64,000 bases of DNA. Source: Orychophragmus violaceus. Its lineage: Eukaryota; Streptophyta; Magnoliopsida; Brassicales; Brassicaceae. Location: positions 7,491,248 to 7,555,247 of the forward strand of contig CM058238.1 in NCBI GenBank assembly GCA_030180135.1, read 5' to 3'. Each line of letters starts with the position of its first letter. Position 1 is the first letter of the stretch. The translations under genes were made by a program, and so were the position numbers. The notes below the pieces were generated by a model. That model was not told the DNA's origin and made no database searches. It saw only the letters and a program-made list of their open reading frames with translations. Shown piece by piece: positions 1-10,212 of this stretch.

Positions 1-188
1 ATGTATATAGATTGATCTTTAATCAAACTCTTAAAAGGACTCAGTAATGGATGTGTTCATATCATTGTGCTTTGTGATCTAAACTTATGATTCTTTTTAC
101 TCGGTAGGAAGAAACATTGTCTATTGTAACTTCATCACCTCCATTTTTCCTCGGGGTCTCCCCCAAGCAGAGCATCAAACCTGTTAGC

Positions 189-401
189 TCAAGATGCACG
201 ATTTGGAGATGAGAAACTAAACCATATATCACTCTCACTCTCACCCTCGCTCTCACCATTCCTCCCATCTCCATCTCTATCTCCATCTCCATCTCGTGTC
301 AAAGGAGGAGGTTGTGATCGAGTGAAGTTTAGGACTAAACCGGCAGCTGTTAGAGTAGAAGGATTCAATTGCTTAAACAGGGACTGCCAAAACTCAAGCA
401 T
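189..401 (-). CDS. Unrecognised short ORF, possible first exon of a gene running off the left edge
   Basis: This is a 70-codon minus-strand ORF starting with an ATG and preceded by purine-rich, UTR-like sequence. The N-terminal part (MLEFWQSLFKQLNPS) looks protein-like, but the rest is a low-complexity run of Asp-Gly and Glu-Ser repeats. I do not recognise the family. It could be the start of a spliced gene whose remaining exons lie left of the window, or chance coding. In A. thaliana the neighbour on this side of MYB9 is, as I recall, the inositol phosphate kinase ITPK1. This ORF does not resemble it. Confidence 0.2.
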   Translation of the reverse strand: MLEFWQSLFKQLNPSTLTAAGLVLNFTRSQPPPLTRDGDGDRDGDGRNGESEGESESDIWFSFSSPNRAS

Positions 402-598
402 ACCTGCCTTGGCTTAGAAGAAGAAGAAACAAGAAGAAACAGAGATTCACAAAATGTACACAAAATCCAGAATCAAGACTCGATATTTTTTTTTTTGAAG
501 ATGAAGAGGGAAATGAAGGTTAAATAAAGACCAGACAACATCATCAGTTAAGGCTTTTACGGCAGTTTTATTTAACTCTATTGTGTATATATAAAGTA

Positions 599-777
599 GG
601 GATTTCTGCAATTTAACCCTTCAGCTGGTCAATTTTTGCATTTTAACCCCTAACATGCATTCTATTCCGGTCAACCCTCATACCTCAAGTCAAACCGCAA
701 TATAAATACTCTGTGTATTGATGACGTGTCACCGTCACTAATGTTAACAGAAACGAATACGATGTCGTATTGAGTGT
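599..777 (+). repeat. Left terminal inverted repeat of the MULE
   Basis: This 179-bp arm is inverted relative to 2327-2505, with mismatches only near positions 633, 710 and 714. It probably carries the promoter side of the GRF gene, whose first exon starts within about 100 bp of its inner end. Confidence 0.93.
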
Positions 778-1048
778 AAAAATGTGTGTTGTTTTTACAA
801 TTGAAAAGGGGATCGGGATTCTTTTCATCTCTTCCAAACTTATTCTCTGGAAATCGAGCTGAGCTTTCGATCGCTACCTCTGAGTGAAGCAGGTAAGTTC
901 TTGTTTCGTTTAAATTTCGTCTTTCAATTATGACTTCCATTCTTATTTTGTTAATATCCTCTGTTTATCCGGTTGTAATCTAGGGTTTTGGGAGATGATA
1001 GAAGTTTGACCTTAACACATCAATTGGTTTTTATTTTTTTTGACAGTG

Positions 1049-1537
1049 ATGGGCTGTTATAGCTATAGCCAACCCTCGATTTCTAGTGCTAGTGTTGCTG
1101 ATTCTGGAGGTAAGTTTTCTGTCGAAGAGAAGGGAATGCTCACAACTTGCTACTGTGGCCGTAATGCGATTCTCGATACATGTCGTTCACAATTGGACCC
1201 AGGACGAAGGTTCTTCACATGTTCTGGCCGCGACGATGGAGAATGCCACATCTGGAAATGGTGGGACGAGGCTGTGGATGAGGAGTTAGTCGCTATTAAG
1301 AGTGATTTAGCTGATTTGTTTCTGAAAATGGATTTACTGACTGGTTTTGGCGACATTAAAAGTGCTCATGAGGAGATTGATGTTTTGAAGCATCTACAGA
1401 AAGAGAATGAAGACAGGATTTCCAAGCTAGAGAAGCTTGTGTCAGCCAAGAAGAGATCGTTCATTGGCATTGATCTGATGAATATGTTGGTGTTTGTTGC
1501 ACTTGTGCTTGTGCTTTTCATGATATGGGTTAAGTGA
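1049..1537 (+). CDS. GRF-type zinc-finger protein with C-terminal membrane anchor, carried in the MULE
   Basis: This 162-residue protein has three visible parts. A GRF zinc finger lies at about residues 34-75 (CYCGRN, then PGRRFFTC, then the second Cys and WKWWDE). A short coiled coil follows at about 80-135. A hydrophobic C-terminal helix at about 140-162 ends the protein. GRF fingers bind nucleic acid in other proteins. Small Brassicaceae GRF proteins with a tail anchor form a large, poorly understood family. The gene appears spliced: a 5' UTR exon ends at 892 (AG|GTAAGT), an intron runs 893-1046, and the acceptor TTTGACAG is 2 bp before the ATG. The frame is intact, so it may be expressed. 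Cargo acquired by the transposon is the simplest reading. Confidence 0.8.
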   Translation: MGCYSYSQPSISSASVADSGGKFSVEEKGMLTTCYCGRNAILDTCRSQLDPGRRFFTCSGRDDGECHIWKWWDEAVDEELVAIKSDLADLFLKMDLLTGFGDIKSAHEEIDVLKHLQKENEDRISKLEKLVSAKKRSFIGIDLMNMLVFVALVLVLFMIWVK

Positions 1538-1888
1538 TGTATTGGTCTAAAATACTTGGTATGTGCTATTCTATGTATGCTTATGTATGTTTTATGTCTT
1601 GATCTGTAAACGATGTTTGGGTATTTCCCCTTCGATTTTCACATGTATGAAAGGGTTTTTAATAAGCGTAAGTTCTAATAAGATTGATCCTAAAACACAC
1701 TTTGAATGTCTTACAAAAGCTGTTGTCTGAAACACTTAGAATATCTTACAATAACAGACATCCAAAACAACAAAACAAGTTCACTGAAAACAGAGTAACT
1801 GACGATGCTTAAAACCACAACAAAACATCATTTATAACTTCTTGGTGCGTCCTTTTCCACGAGTAGGTTGTGCAGGCTGCGTAGGAGC

Positions 1889-2250
1889 TTATTGTTGGCT
1901 TGTGCTAGCATCAAACCAACTTCTCCTTGGTCTGCCTGGTTTTGGTTTAGGGAGAGCCTTTGAAATGCTACGAGGAGCTTGCGATGTTTGTGAAGCTTGT
2001 GAGGCGTCTGTAGACTGCTTTCGTGGTCGTCCACGTTTTGCTTTTGATGGAGCTTGAGAGGCAGTAGCGGCTTGAGATACAGTAGAAGCTTGAGAACCGA
2101 CTACAGCTTGAGAAACAGTGGGAGCTTGAGGAGCCGTTATAGGCAGTGGATGCTTTCGTGGTCTTCCATTTGGCTTCTTCAGTTTAGGAACATGTGCATT
2201 CTTGCATTTACCTTTGTTATGGCCCTCTTGACCACAATTGCTACAATGCT
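1889..2250 (-). pseudogene. Last exon of a MuDR-like transposase (zinc knuckle plus AT-hook tail), rest missing
   Basis: Read on the minus strand, an acceptor (ATATTGCAG) leads into a zinc knuckle, CSNCGQEGHNKGKC, then a Ser-Gln-Ala-rich linker holding three AT-hook-like motifs (NGRPRK, KRGRPRK, PGRPRR), and a stop. CCHC knuckles of this form end the transposases of many plant MULEs, and AT hooks could help bind DNA. Upstream there is room only for the right TIR, so the catalytic domain and SWIM finger are gone. It is convergent with the GRF gene inside the same element. Confidence 0.75.
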
Positions 2251-2326
2251 GCAATATATCAAGTGTTTATAATCAGTTTGAGCTCAACAGAATATCTAGA
2301 ATGTATGAGGGTTGTTGTTTTCGGGC

Positions 2327-2505
2327 ACACTCAATACGACATCGTATTCGTTTCTGTTAACATTAGTGACGGTGACACGTCATCAATACACGGAGTGTTT
2401 ATATTGCGGTTTGACTTGAGGTATGAGGGTTGACCGGAATAGAATGCATGTTAGGGGTTAAAATGCAAAAACTGACCAGCTGAAGGGTTAAATTGCAGAA
2501 ATCCC
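2327..2505 (-). repeat. Right terminal inverted repeat of the MULE
   Basis: This is the partner of the 599-777 arm. The outer end (GCAGAAATCCC) abuts the second TATAAAGTA target copy. Confidence 0.93.
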
Positions 2506-2514
2506 TATAAAGTA

Positions 2515-4255
2515 TTTAAGATGAGGTTAAGTTATATTTTTTTTATCTTGAGTCTCTTTGTAACATATTAAAGCAATTTGGAGTGTGGTATTATTATATG
2601 GTATTATTCTTCATTTTTTTTATTGTTTATTCGTTAAGTGACTTCATTGTGTAGAAATATCTTTGGAATAAAGATTATATTTAGTTGACAATGAAGTATA
2701 TTGTCTCACTAATCCTTTTTTTTGCGTATTTAGAACTGAAAAATAAGGGTTTAGTTTTCTATTTTTCTTACTGGAAGGAGTGTTCAAGATATTTTCATGA
2801 ATGATAACAGCAAATGAGATTTTATTAAAGTCATTTGTTTCCATGGAAATTGCTTAATCCATGACTAACTACATGATTCACCAATATATTTTACATTTTT
2901 CGAAAAAACAGTTAATGGGTTCTTATTGCTCTGCTACAATTGGTTTATCTTGCTGCTGTGTCTGACTTTTATATTGTTTTATTATATAAATTTTTGTAGT
3001 TAAGAGAGCAATTAGAAACAAAATACATCACTTAACTGGTTTCTAAAAATAATTTTTATTTGAGATCAAATTATATTTTTTTTGAATTTTAACAAAAAAT
3101 AATAATAACAACATATAATCTACTAATATAATTCATATTATAGATTTTAATACAATTAAGGTATTATAATAAAAATGTTAATTTTAAATGAATCTTTGCG
3201 AGTTTAATTCTTATATAGCTCGGTACATTTCAAGATCGATTAATTTAGTATATAATTCATTTTAGTTTAAATTTGGAAAATCAAGTTCGAACTTGGGAGT
3301 TCTGGATCAATTAATAAACTGCACAGTTTTAATTACGTTTATGAAATTTGGATTAAACACCAACGATATTAACTAAAACTTTCAATTAGTTAGAATAACA
3401 ACAACGGCAACAACCAAATAAGAAAAATAAATAATCAAATATGAAATAAGATGTATTATTATATTTTTAATGTATAAATGATATTATTAGATGAAAAATA
3501 ATAATAAGGTACCATATTAATAAAAAAATAAAGGAATGTGAGAAAATAACCAAATTTATTTTTTCAAAAATGTGAGCCTAAAATAAACAAAGAGAATTAT
3601 ATAAAATTTTAAATGAAGATAAGATAATGGGAGATGAAAAGATAGTGGATTATATATAATATACACAGATATAAAGATTAAATAAGAGAAGTTGTGTTTG
3701 ATTAGTAATAAAAAAATGTGTTCATTGATTTGATGGAATTTAGAATATAGTAATAGATAAGAGAATATAGATAAATAAATTTAAGAACATCCGTAAATAA
3801 AAACTTGGAATGTGGTAGATCAATTCTTTATAATAAATATAGAAATTTGATATAATGTACATAAAATGATATTATCAATTAATGTGATATATACATAAAT
3901 ATATATATACACAGAAATTTCAAAATCTGAAAGAAAAACAATAACATTCATTTATTTTTAGTTGATTGGTTATAAGTAAATTAGACTAATTATAAAAGTT
4001 GAGACCATATGATAAAAATATACTTTGTTGTGTTATTAAAACATATATTTACTTTTATTCATCTTATAATTTATTTATTTTTAAATAGTTCTTTAAAAAT
4101 TCAATACGACATCATAGATATTTTTTTTGTTAATTTTGTTTTATAAAAATAACCCCAAAATAATATAATAGAAGATATAAAAAATCAATTATATCATAAA
4201 ATAATTTTTTAATAAAAACAACTCGCATACATGGATTCAATCGATAATTCAGAGT
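2515..4255. other. AT-rich intergenic DNA, no gene seen
   Basis: The stretch is strongly AT-rich with many short poly-A and poly-T runs. I found no ORF with protein-like composition and no clear terminal repeats. It may be the decayed body of the Helitron that ends at 4997. Confidence 0.6.
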
Positions 4256-4295
4256 AATGATCCATTTATGAAGTGGTCATGGATTCAATCGACAA

Positions 4296-4680
4296 TAAAA
4301 GTGGAAAATTATTCTTCCTTTATGGATAAGGGGGCACCGGAAGTACTTACGATATACAACACTCCTTTCAAAGCTTCGTTCTCAAAAACAAATAGTTCTC
4401 CCCATTGTAACATTAGGAATAACTGCAACACTTATACTAGACGGTAGAACTGCTCATTCATGGTTCATAATTCTTATCCGATTCAATGTGTGATATCAAA
4501 GGAAACACATTACTTGCATAATTAATTGAAGAAGCAACTCTAATCATATGGGATGAGGCGCCAGTAGCACATCGAAACACATTTGAAACACTTGATTGAA
4601 AATTAAAAGATAGAATGAGTTATATTGATCCTACTGTTACAATCAAACCGTTTGGATGGAAAACAGTTATAGAAAAAGAA
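4296..4680 (+). pseudogene. Decayed PIF1-type helicase of a Helitron transposon
   Basis: In broken frames one can read a Walker A region (FLYG-stop-GGTGST at about 4314-4345), a stretch like LILDGRTAHSWF (about 4434-4470), and a Walker B region LIIWDEAPVAHRNTFETLD (about 4540-4597). A DRMSYIDPT / PFGWKTVI block follows. This is the order of motifs in Helitron-encoded PIF1/RepHel helicases. Frameshifts and stops between blocks make it a dead relic. A Helitron 3' terminus lies about 300 bp downstream in the same orientation. Confidence 0.75.
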
Positions 4681-4969
4681 AACCTGAAAAACAATAAAAA
4701 AAAATAATGTAAATTGAGATAAATTGAACATAGAGAAAAAGAAAAAGCGCAACAACCGAATAAATCAGACATTTGGATGAAACTTTTCTTCTAATTTATA
4801 TTTATAAATAAATGTAGTATACAATATTGTTTTAATCTTTACTTTAAAGGGTTTCTAATTCATTATTTGATTTGCATAAATTATAATTATTCAATAATAA
4901 CTATAAAAATTAATAACCAAAAATTATTTTGAAAATATACATTTATAAAAAAAAAAAAATATAATAAAT

Positions 4970-4997
4970 CTGCGGCGTAGCGCGAGTACCAACCTAG
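4970..4997 (+). mobile_element. Helitron 3' terminus (GC hairpin then CTAG)
   Basis: A GC-rich imperfect palindrome, CTGCGGCGTAGCGCGAG, is followed about ten bases later by CTAG and a T. This is the standard Helitron 3' end (short hairpin, then CTRR, inserted before T). The matching 5' TC end was not found, so only the terminus is annotated. The PIF1 relic upstream probably belongs to the same element. Confidence 0.75.
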
Positions 4998-5904
4998 TAA
5001 TTTCTAATCATTCACAATTTTCTTCTCTATCCCACATGAATGTGTGGAATCAAAATCTTTTGTTTTCCTATATCAATCCCACATAATTTCTAACGTCATT
5101 CACATTTTTGATAACATATTTATGGAATTAAGAAGAATGATCAATCCCACATAATTCTATTCATAAAAATAGCATTCCATTTGAGATCAGAATTAGATAA
5201 ATTAAGAATGATTCGTTTTTAATATATTCGGCAAAGACTCTTTCGAAAAGCCCATGAGCTTTTGGGTTCCCTGGTACTAGTAGAAGGCATCAATCAACCC
5301 ATAAACGGAATATAATAACTTTCTTTGACTGCATGGAACTTCAAGTCCCTCACGCTATCACGACAAGGTTAATGTATAGCTTTTTCACTTCCACATAAAA
5401 AATGTCACTATAGTCCTTTCTCATAGTCTTTGACTTGTACGTACGGTAAACAACTTGGAGAAGGTAAATTAAAGACTTAAACTACGCTTCTTTGACATGG
5501 AAGTCTTCGTTTTAACCAACTCTTTTCATCTTTTTCGTTTTATTCAAAACCTAAAAGTACAACCGGAAGGTGAAAATCTGCATTATGACAGCTTAATTAA
5601 GTTTATCCTAATCTACTGTATTCATTATATGTCAAAACAGTTGTTATACGTTAAAAAATCATTTAAAAGTAAGAGATTTTCTTAACATAAACTAAATGTA
5701 ATGCCCGGACCGCAACTCTGTGAGTTTTCACATCCATTCTCGGTTGGGGATTCTTCCTTGTTCTAACGGTTTTACATTAGTTTAGGAAGTTCAAAAAATT
5801 GTTTACTAATAATACAATCACTATGTGAATATATAGTGATTGTCTTTACTCACACAATACTGAAAAATGATTTTCCAGTAAATCATCGATTTTGGATTTG
5901 TTCT

Positions 5905-6888
5905 AAACAAACCTATGTTGCATGGAATCTCCACTAGAACACGTTTCACGTTTCAGAATCGCTTCAGAATCGGAATCTTCGTGAAAGCGCGAGGAAACGT
6001 CGTGGAAGCGCGATTTCTAAAAATATCGATTTGGAAGCATTTTGGAAGCGTCACGGAATCATTGATTCCTAATTTGGAAGCGTGTCAAAAACTTTCATTA
6101 AAAAAAAAACATAATACTCAAAAATGTAGGGACTTTTGATATTTTTAAAAATCTGATAAGACTTAACTACTAATCTAAAGAACTAATTTATATTTGAAAG
6201 ATTTTGATAGTGTTGATGCAATGCATGATATGTTCATTTTAGAACCTCTACAATGGTAGACCGTTCATGGAACTTCAATACCAAAACTTCAAACCTTAAC
6301 ATTTAAGTTGCTTGGACAATCTTCTTTATCATCGTGTTGTGAAAGGAATTGGAGTACATACAAGGTCAAAAATTCAGCAACAAGAAACAACATTACTCCA
6401 CATAGAGCATAATATTTGGTATTTGTACATACTAATCTTTGTCTTCTATCTAGAAGAAGTCTTACTTACAAACAAGGTCCTAATCATATGTGTGACTTTG
6501 GAGATGATCAATTTATGAAACCAATTTTGGGAGACTTGAGTTTCCTAATCTTTCTCTCAACGAACCCGAGTTAAAAGCTGTTTTTCAAAGGAGCCAATGA
6601 AAATGAAAATGAAGATGATGGTTTAAACGTTTGATTTTGAGCATTATTTTTTTCTTTTATATTTCGTTAAGTTCCTTATAACATTTATATATAGTGTTAC
6701 TTAAACAATATTTAATATGGTTTGGTGCTATATTATTTATTTATATTTATTATATATACATATATATATATACACATACGCTTCCAAAACGATTTCAAAC
6801 TTTGATTTTTCAAAAAAATTTGCTTCGCGCTTGTAAACGTTTCGCTTCCGCGTATCCATTTCCGATTCCATGCAACATAGATACAAAC
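5905..6888. mobile_element. Non-autonomous hAT-like DNA element
   Basis: The ends at 5913 and 6880 are inverted copies (CTATGTTGCATGGAATC). Eight-base flanks differ at one position (AAACAAAC at 5905-5912, ATACAAAC at 6881-6888), as expected for a hAT target duplication. Both subterminal regions are filled with GGAAGCG-type motifs, forward on the left and reverse on the right. hAT transposases bind repeats of this kind. The interior has only a broken fragment (about 6485-6640) that might be a hAT transposase C-terminus. I see no intact transposase. Confidence 0.6.
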
Positions 6889-8530
6889 ATACTTAACTAT
6901 ATATAGAAAATATAAATGTATAATTTGGTGATATTAATAACCAAAACAATTTTTGTAAACCTTTTTGCATAGATCACCATATACCAAAAATCAAGATAGT
7001 TATGTTAAGTTCTTTTAAATATACCCCTCGATTTGAGAACTACGTCCTACAAAGCATGACGCACGCCATCTTGCTAACTAATTGGATTACTGATTTTTAG
7101 ATTATTTAAACAATATTATGCGTAAATGCATGGTAATGTAACGTGCAAAACGTTGCGTTTAGCATTTATCCAAGATGTTAGGTTTGACGAATACACAAAA
7201 AGATAGTATATAGTACTGTCAGGTAACTATCGGAGCTAGACCGGTCACATATAGAAGTGGGATGTATATAAATTTTTACAATACATGTGTGTCGTGTATA
7301 AATACTTTGTGGTGTTGGTTTGTGCATTCTGGAGAAACTCACGTCGTACGTAAAGCAAGCTAATTGTCCTGTAATAATTTTGAGTTAGTATCAATTTGAT
7401 ACATTATAAAGAAATAAGGTAAGACGAGCTACAAGTGTTTGGTTAGAAGAAGATCAACTATAGCATTGATGTCCCCTTCTGATTAGTTGGAAACTTCCGC
7501 CGTACGAAAGATTTCATACGGTTATTATATTGTTTAAATTTTTTGATATATTATGATTATTTTCTTAAGATTTCTTTTGCAATTTGACTATAGAACCCAC
7601 CACACATGTAAATCTGTAATATCTACTTACCGAAACTAAGTAACAAAATGGGCAGTAAAATCATTCGATGAGTTCAAATAGAAGAATCATTAACCTATTG
7701 AACTATCTGATTGTTATAGACTTATTATAGTCGAGTTGGTCATTTTGTTATATATGCAGGTAAGCAGAATCGATTTCTCCCACGAAATAGCTAATATATT
7801 GTAAGCTTTTAAACGATTTAATGAAATATGTTATTATAAATCGATGTACACAATATATGTTTACATATTAAATTATTAATTAAAGCCACGTAAAAAGATT
7901 TTTGTGGACCAATTAACTTAAACGTTGAAGCATCTAAAAAGCGATTGAATTAGTGTTAAATACTAAGAATTAGTTTAGTCGTTAGAAGAGTTAGGGTTTT
8001 CGCGGGTCCCAGGGTTTTGCGTGGCTTGATGTGCTTAATACTAAATTTACACCTATAATCAACCACCATATCGAGACGTTTCATTAATTTCTTATAATAT
8101 ATGATATAGATGTTGGCCTATAGCTATGTAACGGAAGATCAAAGTATATTTTTGACAAAAAAGAAAAAGAAAAAACAAAACGGAATATATACTCTATTTT
8201 ATTAGTTGTAAATATTTGTTTATTTAAATTAAATAAATTTATTTTATAATTTGAATATCTCGGATTTATAACAGAATCCGACTAATTTCCAATAAAGAGT
8301 GCAATTCACGAATATATCTTTTTCGGAATATACAAATAGGTAATAGACTGATATCAGTGTGAGTGTCCAAAATAAATTGTTGTAATTTCAGGCAGTGGAT
8401 ACATAGAATTCGAAATATATTTCACCCGAATCCATTTTTTACCATTTGACCCTTTTGTCCCGACAAAAATAAATAAATATTTACTGATTTATATGTTCTT
8501 TTCATAAAAATATGAACCCACGACTTAAAT
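6889..8530. other. Intergenic DNA, nothing identified
   Basis: The sequence is AT-rich and non-coding, with no long ORF, no tRNA-like structure and no clear terminal repeats. Confidence 0.5.
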
Positions 8531-8541
8531 TTTTAGCCCCG

Positions 8542-8584
<43 letters not shown>

Positions 8585-8593
8585 CCCCGAATT
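8531..8593 (-). repeat. Poly-T tract bounded by a direct repeat (empty retroposition scar)
   Basis: A run of roughly 35-39 T separates two copies of TTAGCCCCGAATT (within 8531-8545 and 8579-8593). A target duplication around a bare homopolymer fits insertion of a poly-A tail with no body, on the minus strand. The boundaries are ambiguous by a few T. Confidence 0.6.
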
Positions 8594-8909
8594 GTGTATA
8601 ACTTACTTTGTGTTTAAATTATTTTAGTGATCATCACAATACATAAAAAGTTTAAAACAATGTTTCATTTCTTTTTATTCAATTAAATTAAGTTGTTTGC
8701 ATATGCCAACTGTTTTATTGATCAGAAAACGATATATTCAATAATGAAGAATTTGACTTCAATAATGCTTTTTGCTTGCTTAGCAACCTTTTGTTTATGC
8801 GTATTATAGTTGAGCTGTGTGGCAAGGTGTGGATCATTTGTTGACTAAGCTCTAGTGCTGCATACTGTTGTAGTCTTGTAGACACTGTTTCATGCAAACT
8901 TTTGTAATA

Positions 8910-9900
8910 TCCTATATATAATAGGAGAAGGGAGACTCTCTCAAGCCGCCACATCAGCCTCTCTTGATTGGTTAATTTTTATCAAACTTTTCCACATCAT
9001 CAATTAAAACATATATTAATATTATTTAATTTAAATGTAATTACTTAATACTATTAAAACATAAATTCTAAATTTGATTTTAATTTATAATTTATAATTT
9101 TATAATTATATAAATATTATAATATCAAATTATAAGACTAAAAGTAAAAATATCATTACTAAAAAATTTACAATAATTAAAAACTATAAGCAAAGAACCA
9201 AAAAATAATATAAATAATTATGATTAAAAATAGAAAAAAATATTATAAAAATAAGACACAATGAGAATAAAAACTTATACAAAATATAAGAACGTAAGAA
9301 ATAAATAAAATCAATGAAATATATATATATTAAAGAAATCTAAAATGATAATAAAAAATATTAAAACATAGAAATAATTATTATTAAGAATAAGAAGAAA
9401 ATGCTACAAAATGAGATAAAATGATAATAATAAAAAAAGAAATTACACAAAGTGTAAGAAGATAGAAAAGAAAATAAAACCAATGAAATATATATAAAAT
9501 TAATAAAATTTAAAATGATAACTAAAAAATTAAAATATTATGGATGAAAACTAAAAAATTTACGAGTTTGATGAATGAAAATATATAAATAACAAATATA
9601 TATATTTAAAATAGTTTGTAAAAAATTAAAAGGATGATAAAAAAGGCTGAAGGAAATAAAATTTTATAAAAAGTTTATTAAATATGATAATTAAAAATAT
9701 TTATTTATAAAATAAATTAAATTAATAATTACATGTTAGCGTATATATTCTTCTAAAAATCATTATATGCATAAGAAAGAAAAAATACAAATTTTTAAAT
9801 TAAAAACATCTAAAATATTAATACTTAAAATAAATATCAAATATATTAAATATTTATAAATTTAAGAAAAATCTGCGCATTTGCGCGGGTTCTCTCCTAG
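8910..9900 (+). mobile_element. Complete short non-autonomous Helitron (991 bp)
   Basis: The 5' end is TCCTATATATAATAGGAGAA, starting with TC after an A. The 3' end has the hairpin TGCGCATTTGCGCG and then CTCCTAG followed by T. The insertion is therefore between A and T without target duplication, as Helitrons do. The interior is over 80% A+T and has no ORF. Confidence 0.8.
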
Positions 9901-10063
9901 TATATATAAAAGTTCAAAAACAGAAGTACTATAATTACACAATTAATTAACTTATTTAATTTCTGGTGATAAATTGATAACTAAATAAAAAAAACATTCA
10001 ACGTCTCCACGTGGAAAACCTAATATATATATGTTGGTATGAATTGGTTACATGCATGTATAT

Positions 10064-10212
10064 TTTAAATATTTAAACAATCATTTTTAATTTAATTGAA
10101 GTTTGTCATCTCAGAATATACATGCATGTATAAAAAAACCTAATATACATGCATGTATATTCTGAGATGACAAACTTCAATTAAATTAAAAATGATTGTT
10201 TAAATATTTAAA
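10064..10212. repeat. Perfect 69-bp inverted repeat with 11-bp loop
   Basis: The arms at 10064-10132 and 10144-10212 are exactly complementary over all 69 bases. The spacer is 10133-10143. A transcript would fold into a long uninterrupted hairpin. There is no sign of coding content or of a recognised MITE terminus. Perfect complementarity suggests a young foldback. Confidence 0.9.

Larger units (their letters stand above)
590..2514. mobile_element. Complete MULE (Mutator-like DNA transposon) with 179-bp terminal inverted repeats
   Basis: The left terminus (599-777) and right terminus (2327-2505) are inverted copies of 179 bp with three mismatches by eye. Both ends read GGGATTTCTGCAATTTAACC inward. 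A perfect 9-bp direct repeat, TATAAAGTA, flanks the element at 590-598 and 2506-2514. Nine-base target duplications and long TIRs are the hallmark of the Mutator superfamily. The element has no transposase core. It contains a forward GRF zinc-finger gene and, convergent to it, the last exon of a MuDR-like transposase. It is therefore non-autonomous. The near-identical TIRs and perfect duplication suggest a fairly recent insertion. Confidence 0.93.

Noticed and set aside
5497..6518. Several ORFs of 60-75 codons between 5.5 and 6.5 kb
   Set aside because: They are within AT-rich DNA or the hAT-like element, and their composition is that of the repeats.
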